Shown here: positions 1 through 6,319 of the stretch, one piece after another
Layout: every line of letters starts with the position of its first letter
How positions within the stretch are numbered: the stretch's first letter is position 1
Assembly (NCBI GenBank): GCA_963606545.1
Contig: CAVCYP010000051.1
Location: 1-11,116, forward strand
Length of the DNA stretch: 11,116 bases
Source: UBA9732 sp963606545
Lineage (GTDB): Bacteria > Spirochaetota > Spirochaetia > Sphaerochaetales > Sphaerochaetaceae
Direction: 5' to 3'
Position numbers and translations under genes: made by a program
The notes under the pieces: model-generated
Databases searched by the model: none
Told to the model about the DNA's origin: nothing
Seen by the model: only the letters and a program-made list of their open reading frames with translations

Positions 1-52
1 CGTGGTCTACGACATCACCAGCAAACCACCAGCAACCATTGAGTGGGAATGA
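1..52 (+). CDS. guaA: GMP synthase (glutamine-hydrolysing), C-terminal end only
   Basis: Reading from base 2, the last 16 residues are VVYDITSKPPATIEWE, followed by TGA at 50-52. This matches the highly conserved C-terminus of GuaA (VVYD-[IL]-[ST]-x-KPP-x-TIEWE), the dimerisation-domain tail of the enzyme that aminates XMP to GMP in purine synthesis. The rest of the gene lies left of the window. It runs on the plus strand, convergent with the sugar operon that ends at 375. Identification rests on a short but very characteristic tail. It is probably intact, since it stops exactly at the usual end. Confidence 0.82.
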   Translation, partial: VVYDITSKPPATIEWE

Positions 53-112
53 TTGTTGTTGATACTTAACTTTTGTTTCTACAAGAAATTACTTTCAGCA
101 AAACTGCCTTGT

Positions 113-134
113 GGTATACTTTTGGTATACTTTT
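113..134. repeat. Tandem 11-bp repeat GGTATACTTTT x2
   Basis: GGTATACTTTT occurs twice in immediate succession (113-123 and 124-134). Each copy contains the palindrome GTATAC, so the two palindromes sit 11 bases apart, about one helical turn. This could be a protein-binding site or a simple duplication. Nothing in the sequence decides between them. Confidence 0.6.
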
Positions 135-255
135 CAGAAAATACGGCTCAATGGAAAATTATCCTTTTGCAAGAGGCTTAAACGCCCAATCATATGATGC
201 CCTAGGAATACGCAAATACGTGGAGTGTCTGAAGTTTATTGAGATGTTTTACTAA

Positions 256-335
256 TGTGTACATAAACACCGTATTTGGAACCCAAAATGTACACTTGTC
301 TACATTTGGCCTTAAAAAAGCACTTTATGTACACA
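256..335. repeat. 80-bp segment with perfect 12-bp inverted terminal repeats
   Basis: TGTGTACATAAA (256-267) is the exact reverse complement of TTTATGTACACA (324-335). Inside lies a second inverted repeat, AAATGTA (286-292) with TACATTT (301-307), flanked by CC and GG so that it nearly extends, and a small TTTGG/CCAAA hairpin (275-279, 283-287). The octamer ATGTACAC or its complement occurs three times (257-264, 288-295, 327-334). No obvious target-site duplication flanks it. It could be a tiny non-autonomous element, a cluster of protein-binding sites, or a structured 3' region shared by the two converging transcripts. Confidence 0.55.
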
Positions 336-374
336 CTGAATCGACTAGATGTACTAGGTTTTGACTAGGAGGCC

Positions 375-1442
375 TCAAAGGAACCTAATACACACAGGAG
401 AAGGAAAATCAAACACCTTGTATTTCACAGGGAGTCCTTCAGCATTAATTTTGAAGACAGTAATATTATCACTATCTTGGTTTCCAACAAGGATAAATTC
501 TCCAGAAGATTCTACACAGAAATTTCTTGGAGTTTTGCCTCCGCAAGGGACAATTCCAATTCTCTTTAAAGAGCCGTCCTTCTTATCAATGGAGAATACG
601 GCCAAGCTATCATGTCCCCGATTAGAAGCATAAAGGAATTTGCCATCAGCAGACAAATGAAGATCTGAACAAATGTTATTTTCTTTAAAGGTTTCCGGTA
701 GCGTGCTCTGTTCTTCTCTTTCTTTGAAGACTCCAGCTTCAAAAGAAAAATGAGTAACGGAGGAGGCAATCTCATTAATCAGATAAAAATGTTTGTAGTC
801 TGAAGAAAATTCTCCATATCTAGGTCCACTTCCAGCCTTAACTGAGATATTCTTAGTTGGCTCAAGTTCAATGGAATCATTTACATATTTATAACAAACA
901 AGTTGATCTGTTCCCAAATCTGGAACAAAAAAGCAGTCCTTGTTATCAAAGATAACACTGTGCGCATGTGGACCTTTTTGCCTAACAGGGTGAATACTTG
1001 AGCCTTCATGTTGACTTAGCAAAACACAAGGGACAAGAGAACCGCTCTCTGTTAATCTAAAAGCAGACATAGAACCACTTGCAAAATTAGCAACTGCAAC
1101 AAATTTTCCATTTGGGGAAACTGCTATGTGACAAGGATCTGTTCCTCCTGTACAAAAAGAGGCTTCCTCCTTCATTGTAAAATCTTTAGCTACACTGACC
1201 TCAGTAATGCCACCACCAAAATGGCCCTTATATTCTTTAGCCTCATTAACAGTGTAAATTTTACGCTTAGCAGAATCATAGCAAAAAAAAGATGGATTCC
1301 TAATGGGCAGGACAGATACTTGCTCAATATTTCCTTCTTCAAAGGAACAAATGTAAATTCCTTCTCCTTTTCCCTGAAAAACCTCACCGGTTCCAAAGAG
1401 AATAGGTTCAGTATAAGTGCCAACCCCAAAGAACTTTTTCAT
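375..1442 (-). CDS. Lactonase family protein, seven-bladed beta-propeller
   Basis: A 355-residue cytoplasmic protein of the YbhE/Pgl-type lactonase family (cycloisomerase-2 family), which opens sugar lactones to aldonic acids; the classical member hydrolyses 6-phosphogluconolactone. Family marks are an N-terminal GTYT (8-11), DPCHIAVSPNGKFVAVAN (102-119), GPHAHSV (157-163), DLGTDQLVCY (175-184), LSADGKFLYASNRGHDSLAVF (263-283) and TPRNF (304-308) with VGNQDSDNITVF (319-330). Length is close to the usual 330-380 residues. The start codon overlaps the stop of the preceding dehydrogenase by one base (TAATG) behind a GAGGT ribosome binding site, so it is the last gene of the operon and translationally coupled. 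Context suggests it hydrolyses a lactone made by one of the operon's dehydrogenases. A housekeeping 6-phosphogluconolactonase is the alternative. Confidence 0.85.
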   Translation of the reverse strand: MKKFFGVGTYTEPILFGTGEVFQGKGEGIYICSFEEGNIEQVSVLPIRNPSFFCYDSAKRKIYTVNEAKEYKGHFGGGITEVSVAKDFTMKEEASFCTGGTDPCHIAVSPNGKFVAVANFASGSMSAFRLTESGSLVPCVLLSQHEGSSIHPVRQKGPHAHSVIFDNKDCFFVPDLGTDQLVCYKYVNDSIELEPTKNISVKAGSGPRYGEFSSDYKHFYLINEIASSVTHFSFEAGVFKEREEQSTLPETFKENNICSDLHLSADGKFLYASNRGHDSLAVFSIDKKDGSLKRIGIVPCGGKTPRNFCVESSGEFILVGNQDSDNITVFKINAEGLPVKYKVFDFPSPVCIRFL

Positions 1443-2398
1443 TATTTTACCTCTGCGTCTATTTTATCTTTAATCTTTACAGCCTCAATAATAAACTGGT
1501 CTCTCTTCTCCATAGCCTTTTTGATATCGTACTCAGTCCAGTCATAAAAACCTTTCCCCGTCTTTGCACCGATATTACCGCTCTTAACCAACTCTCTTAT
1601 GTATTCATTAGCCTTCTTCTCAGCAGAAATACCAGGAAGAACAGAGTCCTGAACGGAAAGCCCTAAATCAAGACCAATAGCATCAAGATGCATCAAAGGT
1701 CCCCATTCTGGGAATCTCATTGCCATACCACAGCTAATTGCAGTATCAACATCTTCTGCGCTTGCTAATCCAGAAGCAACAATAGAAATGGATTCACGAA
1801 TAATTGCTTGGAAAACTCTATTTGCAAGCTGACCTGGAAGGTCTTTTCTTACAAGAACAGGTGCTTTTTTCCAAGTTTTTAGCTCGCTGACCACCTCTTT
1901 ACCCATAGCTTCATTAGACTTATCGCCAAGGACAACCTCAACAAGAGGCACAAGATGAGCTGGAAGCCAGAAGTGAGTTGTAAAAGTCCTCTCCGGATGC
2001 TTACACAAAGCTGAAATATCTGTAATCCTCAGACCACTCGTATTACTACAAATTGGAACAGAAACATCAAGTAACTCATCCAACTGAGCAAACAGCTTCT
2101 GCTTAATACCAACATCCTCAAAGATAGCCTCAATAACCAAGTCTGCTTCTTGAACTACTACTGCCATATCTGTAGAAGTATTGATAAGCGTTCTTGCCCT
2201 ATCAGCCTCTTCTTTTGAGTTAAGTCCATTCTCATATCTCAAGTCAATACAAGAGTTCGCACGCGTTACCGCCAAAGCAGTCTTAGCAGCATCTGTATCT
2301 ACAAGAATTGTTTTCTTTCCAGCAAGGGCAGCCATTGCACCAATGCCACTTCCCATCATGCCTGAACCTACGACAACAACACAATTAACTTTTCGCAT
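1442..2398 (-). CDS. 3-hydroxyacyl-CoA-dehydrogenase-fold NAD-dependent oxidoreductase, probably acting on a hydroxy/sugar acid
   Basis: A 318-residue protein with an N-terminal Rossmann domain (GSGMMGSGIG, 11-20, and an acidic Asp34 at the end of the second strand, favouring NAD) and the C-terminal helical dimerisation domain of the family. The expected catalytic set is present at normal spacing: Ser118-Asn119 in SNTSG, His142, Glu154 in LVEVV, and Asn193 in LANR. The usual HFFNP motif reads HFWLP, with Leu replacing Asn. In the known family this fold serves 3-hydroxybutyryl-CoA, L-carnitine and L-gulonate dehydrogenases. Lying between a zinc dehydrogenase and a lactonase in a sugar-import operon, it more plausibly oxidises the 3-hydroxyl of an aldonic acid than a CoA ester; that is inference. 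ATG follows GAGGATACGAAA, 10 bases after the upstream gene. Confidence 0.85.
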   Translation of the reverse strand: MRKVNCVVVVGSGMMGSGIGAMAALAGKKTILVDTDAAKTALAVTRANSCIDLRYENGLNSKEEADRARTLINTSTDMAVVVQEADLVIEAIFEDVGIKQKLFAQLDELLDVSVPICSNTSGLRITDISALCKHPERTFTTHFWLPAHLVPLVEVVLGDKSNEAMGKEVVSELKTWKKAPVLVRKDLPGQLANRVFQAIIRESISIVASGLASAEDVDTAISCGMAMRFPEWGPLMHLDAIGLDLGLSVQDSVLPGISAEKKANEYIRELVKSGNIGAKTGKGFYDWTEYDIKKAMEKRDQFIIEAVKIKDKIDAEVK

Positions 2399-2408
2399 TT
2401 TCGTATCC

Positions 2409-3443
2409 TCAATCCATTTTCAGGACTATACGTCCAAAATTCTTGCCTTCTCTCATAATCTGTAAGGCTTCATTAATTTTCTCAAACGGCATCACGTCAT
2501 AGATATAAGGTTCCAGCTTACCTTCTTTGACCAAGTCAATTATCTCTGGAACATCACGCCTCATAACGCCCCTAATACCGATAATCTCCTTCTCAAATTT
2601 CATCACTTCCTGATAATCCACTTCAAAGAAGGGGTCATTATAACCAGCAACCAGCACCTTTCCGCCTGGTCTCACAAGATGAACCGACTCATTCACAGAC
2701 GTCTTTATCCCGATATTATCTATGATAACATCGCAAAGTTCCCCGTTTGTAATTCTCTTGACAGCCTCCGTCAAGTCCTCTTTCGCCGTATTAATCACAA
2801 CATCAGCACCAAGCTGCTTAGCCACTTCAAGTTTTGAATCTTTTCTACTTGTAGTATAGACCTCAGCCCCAAAAAGCTTTGCAATCTTGATTGCATTCAT
2901 TCCAATGCCACCACAGCCTAGAATGAGGACTTTGTCCCCTTTTTTTACCTTTCCCTGCTCTTTCAGGGCATTGTACATACAACCAACTGCATCCATAAGA
3001 CATGCGGCATATTCATATTTCATGTCTCCAATGTTGAATACACATTCCTGTGGAGCTTTGCAAAATTGGGCATGAGAACCATCTCTTTCAAAGCCAATTC
3101 TTGTAAGATTCTCACAGAGGTTTGTCTTTCCTTCTCTACAGTGCCTACATTTTCCACAGACAATATCTATAAGAACAAGAACCCTATCACCAACTTTTAG
3201 GTTCTTTACCTTTGGACCAACTTCAACAACCTCACCAGCCATCTCATGTCCAGGAATGTAAGGTACGTGCACGCTCTTAATTATTCCATCTTGAATATGA
3301 AGATCTGAAACACAAAGCGCAGAAGCCTTAATCTTAATGAGAACCTCATTTTCGTCTAGAGTTGGAATAGGAACTTCTTGTATTTTCAAAGGAGTCTTAA
3401 ACTGCTCCAGAACAGCCGCCTTCATTGTTTTTTCTTTAATCAT
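2409..3443 (-). CDS. Zinc-dependent medium-chain alcohol/polyol dehydrogenase (first of two by position, second in transcription)
   Basis: A 344-residue MDR-superfamily enzyme that oxidises an alcohol or sugar hydroxyl with a nicotinamide cofactor. The GroES-like catalytic domain carries likely catalytic zinc ligands Cys44 (ALCVSD), His66 and Glu67 (PGHEMAGE), with Asp151 where the third ligand usually sits. The structural-zinc cluster is Cys96, 99, 102, 110. The Rossmann motif is GCGGIG (176-181). The second strand ends in TTSRK rather than an acidic residue, which hints at NADP(H). The start at 3443 overlaps the upstream stop as ATGA, favouring translational coupling; Met7 (3425) is an alternative start. 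The exact substrate cannot be read from sequence; sorbitol, threonine and related 2,3-diol dehydrogenases are all relatives. Confidence 0.87.
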   Translation of the reverse strand: MIKEKTMKAAVLEQFKTPLKIQEVPIPTLDENEVLIKIKASALCVSDLHIQDGIIKSVHVPYIPGHEMAGEVVEVGPKVKNLKVGDRVLVLIDIVCGKCRHCREGKTNLCENLTRIGFERDGSHAQFCKAPQECVFNIGDMKYEYAACLMDAVGCMYNALKEQGKVKKGDKVLILGCGGIGMNAIKIAKLFGAEVYTTSRKDSKLEVAKQLGADVVINTAKEDLTEAVKRITNGELCDVIIDNIGIKTSVNESVHLVRPGGKVLVAGYNDPFFEVDYQEVMKFEKEIIGIRGVMRRDVPEIIDLVKEGKLEPYIYDVMPFEKINEALQIMREGKNFGRIVLKMD

Positions 3444-4537
3444 GGATTAATAACAACCTTTATAGAACCATCTTTTTTGTTCTCAAAAATATCAACAGCT
3501 TTCTCATAATCCTCAAGAGGGAACTTATGAGTAATAAGTTCAGAGCCCTTAATGTGGCCGTCAGAAAGCATTCCAAGAACTTTGTCAGAAACATTAGGAT
3601 TAGCCTTTGAGCCAACAATCTTTATCTCATTGAAGTTAATGATATTTCCTGGAACTTGAACCAAATCAGTCTTATAGTTTGCAATCACAGCAACAGAACC
3701 AGCCTTTCTTACCATTCTGCAAGCCTTATCCAGAGAATCAGGAGCTCCAGAACATTCCATAACTTCGTCAGCACCAACTCCATTTGTTTCCTCAAGAACT
3801 CTTTGAATTGGATCTTCTTTCTCAAAATCAATACATACATCAGCACCAAGTTCTCTTGCTTTTTCAAGTTTCTTGCCTCTTCCAACAACAATAACCTTTC
3901 TAGCTCCTAGTGCCTTGGTTTCCATCATAGCGCAGAGTCCAATAGCACCTGGACCTATTACTACTACTGTACCGCCAAGAGTAACCCCAGCGAGCTCCAC
4001 CCCGTGAAGGGCAACACCACCACAGTCGCACAAAGAAGCCTCATCAAAGGAAACATTGTCTGGGATAAGGTGTAAACAGGAAGTTTTGTAAGTGTTGTAC
4101 TCAGCATTGGCACCTTGCCAATAGAAACCATAGTGCCTGTGTCCAGTATCAAAAGGAGCATTCAAGCCATCCTTGCCATAATTAAGACAGACAGTATAGT
4201 GTCCTCTCTTGCAGTTGTCACACTTGCCACAACCTACATGGGCTTCACCGGCAACCCTATCTCCAACCTTGAAATTTGAAACTCCTTTTCCAATGGCCAC
4301 AATCTCACCAGCCCATTCATGTCCCATAATAAAGGGGAAATAAGGTGGCCAGTTGGCGTACTTATAATGCCCATGAATCATTTTTGGGTCAGAACCACAG
4401 ATGGCCACAGATCTAATTCTGCACAAAACCTCACCCTCTCCCGGCTGAGGGACATCTACTTCCACAAGCTGAAGCTTGTTATATTCCACAAGGCACATTG
4501 CCTTCATCTTTTTTGGTATTGAATTACTATTATTCAT
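3440..4537 (-). CDS. Zinc-dependent medium-chain sorbitol/threonine-dehydrogenase-like oxidoreductase
   Basis: A 365-residue MDR enzyme, clearly divergent from its downstream neighbour. Catalytic-zinc residues are Cys47 (ICGSD), His73-Glu74 (GHEWAGE) and probably Asp171. The structural-zinc cysteines are 103, 106, 109 and 117. The cofactor loop is GPGAIG (195-200), and the second Rossmann strand ends VVGRGKK with no acidic residue, suggesting NADP(H) over NAD. An insert rich in His, Tyr and Trp (132-140) follows the zinc lobe and may shape the substrate pocket. ATG follows AAAGGA about 9 bases upstream. It starts 21 bases after the regulator gene and overlaps the next dehydrogenase by 4 bases. 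It probably oxidises the imported sugar or a derivative; the substrate is unknown. Confidence 0.87.
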   Translation of the reverse strand: MNNSNSIPKKMKAMCLVEYNKLQLVEVDVPQPGEGEVLCRIRSVAICGSDPKMIHGHYKYANWPPYFPFIMGHEWAGEIVAIGKGVSNFKVGDRVAGEAHVGCGKCDNCKRGHYTVCLNYGKDGLNAPFDTGHRHYGFYWQGANAEYNTYKTSCLHLIPDNVSFDEASLCDCGGVALHGVELAGVTLGGTVVVIGPGAIGLCAMMETKALGARKVIVVGRGKKLEKARELGADVCIDFEKEDPIQRVLEETNGVGADEVMECSGAPDSLDKACRMVRKAGSVAVIANYKTDLVQVPGNIINFNEIKIVGSKANPNVSDKVLGMLSDGHIKGSELITHKFPLEDYEKAVDIFENKKDGSIKVVINP

Positions 4538-4558
4538 CTTTTTTTCCTTTGGATCTTT

Positions 4559-5248
4559 TTACTTAAAATGTTCCGTATAGTCTTTTACTCTTTCTATGAG
4601 AAGTTGCATATGCCTATCCATCATGAAAGCAGCATCATCTTCTTTATGGTGTTTTATGCAGAAGAAAATCATTTGATGATAGAAGAAAGAATCTTCAACC
4701 TCAGGCTTATATTTAAGAAAATCAGCCATATTTGAGGTGATAATCAAACCAATTACCTCAAGAATCTTTGCAACAACATCATTCTTGGAAGCCTTAGCAA
4801 TCTTGTTATGAAACTCATTAGTAGCCTTAGCATAGGCGTTACCTCTAAGCCTGTCTTCCTTAACTCGTTTCAGATAATTCTCAAGATCATCAATATCCTC
4901 TTTTGTAGCATTGATTGCAGCAAGTCTAGCGCTGGTTATCTCAACACCACGTCTAAACATCATCAAACCCATAAGATCGTTTGAACAGACAAGAAGAGAA
5001 GGAATGAAGTCATGAACATACATGCTAGTTCCTATTCCCTTAAAGAAAGTCCCATCACCTCTTCTGGTTTCTATAACCCCAAGAGTATTGAGTTTCATCA
5101 GCACTGAACGAACAGTATTTCTACTTGCCTTTAATTCCTCTGAAAGCTCATATTCAGAAGGAATTTTCTGACCAGGCTGATACTTCCCTCCAAGAAAATC
5201 TTTCATTAATTGTTCATAAACAAAGTCTGAAACTGTCTTTTTAGGCAT
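4559..5248 (-). CDS. GntR-family transcriptional regulator with FCD ligand-binding domain (FadR-type)
   Basis: A 229-residue regulator. Residues 1-70 form the GntR winged helix (IPSEYELSEEL, SRNTVRSVLMKL, and the wing RRGDGTFF). Residues about 90-220 form the all-helical FCD effector domain, which usually binds a small organic or sugar acid with a metal. Its histidines His147 (EFH), His191 and His213 have the family spacing, but the Asp normally just before the first His appears replaced (Thr143-Asn144), so metal binding may be altered. It lies 24 bases after the permease gene, within the operon, so it is probably co-transcribed and autoregulated. FadR-subfamily operators follow TnGTnnnACnA, which matches the repeated TTGTTCTACAA sites near the two promoters at 8985-9314 and 10551-10910; this is its most likely regulon. 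Start ATG follows AAGGGG. Confidence 0.88.
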   Translation of the reverse strand: MPKKTVSDFVYEQLMKDFLGGKYQPGQKIPSEYELSEELKASRNTVRSVLMKLNTLGVIETRRGDGTFFKGIGTSMYVHDFIPSLLVCSNDLMGLMMFRRGVEITSARLAAINATKEDIDDLENYLKRVKEDRLRGNAYAKATNEFHNKIAKASKNDVVAKILEVIGLIITSNMADFLKYKPEVEDSFFYHQMIFFCIKHHKEDDAAFMMDRHMQLLIERVKDYTEHFK

Positions 5249-5272
5249 AATCTAACCCCTTTCTGCACTCTA

Positions 5273-6295
5273 TCAGCGTTTCTTCAAGTACTTTTGTGTA
5301 TCTACAGCAATAGCAAATACAATAATAATACCTTTAATGACATATTGAACATACGGGTTAATATTCATGTAAACAAGACAATAAGAGAGCACCTGGAAAA
5401 TTAGAACGCCTACTATTACGCCACTTATCTTTCCTATACCACCTCTCATTGAGACTCCACCAACAACACATGAGGCAATAGCATCAAGTTCGTAACCTTC
5501 ACCAAGAGCGTTAGTTGCACTACCTGTTCTTCCTGCATCAAGGAATCCGGCAAAAGCATATGCAACACCAGCTAGAAGATATATTGCCAAAATAACCTTC
5601 TTAGGATTGATTCCAGAAACAATAGCAGCTTCCTTGTTTCCTCCAACTGCATACATATTTCTTCCAAGAACTGTCTTATTCCACACAATCCAGAAAAAGA
5701 TAGTAAACGCAACAGCATACAGAATAATGTATGGAAGCCTAAAGTTTCCAATATAAAAAGCCCCTTGGGAAAGAGTTGAGAACCTTGTATCAAGTCCGCC
5801 TATAGGAGAGGAGTGGTTTACTCCATCAAAATACAAGGACATTGCACCGTAAACTATCATCTGCATTCCCAAGGATGCAATCATAGGGGCAATATTAAAT
5901 ACAGAAATCAAGATAGAATGGATTGCAGAAAATATGAGACACACCAATATTGCAATAAGAAGTGGTCCAATAATTGGCAACTGTGGCATATCTGAAAAAA
6001 TTCTCAGGCTGTAGGTAGGTTGTTGCAAAAGTGAAGCACAGATTATACCTGCAGCACCAACCATTTTTCCTGCAGCCAAATCAGTACCGCCCAAAATGAT
6101 TATTCCCGCAACTCCAAGAGCAATTATAAGTTTTGGCGCAGCCTGTTGCAGGATAAAGGTTGCATTTCTCAGCGACAGAATTGTAGGCTCAATGCAAATA
6201 ATAACCAAAATAACCCCAACAAGAGCAAGGTAAATTGCATAATTCATAAGCCATTCTTTCATGTTCACGTTTTTTATATTCTTAAGATCTTTCAT
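5273..6295 (-). CDS. mglC: Sugar ABC transporter permease, MglC/RbsC type
   Basis: A strongly hydrophobic protein of about 340 residues with roughly eight to ten membrane helices, typical of the BPD_transp_2 permease family for pentoses and hexoses (E. coli MglC is 336). Family marks are GIIILGGTDLAAGKMVGAA, the NIAPMIASLG region and the cytoplasmic-loop motif NMYAVGGNKEAAIVSGIN that contacts the ATPase, followed by GRTGSATNALGEGYELDAIAS. I place the start at ATG 6295 because AGAGGTGAT sits 7 bases upstream. The earlier GTG (6307) and ATG (6304) fall within or touching that ribosome binding site. It forms the homodimeric membrane channel with the ATPase just upstream. Confidence 0.88.
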   Translation of the reverse strand: MKDLKNIKNVNMKEWLMNYAIYLALVGVILVIICIEPTILSLRNATFILQQAAPKLIIALGVAGIIILGGTDLAAGKMVGAAGIICASLLQQPTYSLRIFSDMPQLPIIGPLLIAILVCLIFSAIHSILISVFNIAPMIASLGMQMIVYGAMSLYFDGVNHSSPIGGLDTRFSTLSQGAFYIGNFRLPYIILYAVAFTIFFWIVWNKTVLGRNMYAVGGNKEAAIVSGINPKKVILAIYLLAGVAYAFAGFLDAGRTGSATNALGEGYELDAIASCVVGGVSMRGGIGKISGVIVGVLIFQVLSYCLVYMNINPYVQYVIKGIIIVFAIAVDTQKYLKKR

Positions 6296-6319
6296 TTTAT
6301 TCATCACCTCTTTTAAGCT

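Larger units (their letters stand above)
53..374. other. Convergent intergenic region between guaA and the sugar operon
   Basis: This 322-base stretch lies between the guaA stop and the stop of the lactonase gene. I see no convincing gene. An open frame of 60 codons at 73-255 starts with TTG, lacks a ribosome binding site and resembles nothing I know. The region contains a tandem 11-bp repeat (113-134), an 80-bp segment bounded by 12-bp inverted repeats (256-335), three TGTACA palindromes (258-263, 289-294, 328-333) and three ACTAG motifs between 344 and 368. I see no canonical GC-rich, U-tailed terminator for either converging transcript. Confidence 0.6.

Noticed and set aside
73..84. TTGTTTCTACAA, resembling the operator motif
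   Set aside because: The half-sites are four rather than three bases apart and no promoter is near, so it does not fit the operator pattern.
73..255. 60-codon plus-strand open frame after guaA
   Set aside because: It starts with TTG, has no ribosome binding site, spans the tandem repeat and shows no recognisable domain. The in-frame ATG at 151 is no better.
1128..1547. 139-codon plus-strand open frame
   Set aside because: It is antisense across the lactonase and dehydrogenase genes, both of which have clear family motifs.
6296..6307. Earlier GTG/ATG starts for the permease
   Set aside because: They overlap or touch the AGAGGTGAT ribosome binding site, which is ideally spaced for ATG at 6295.
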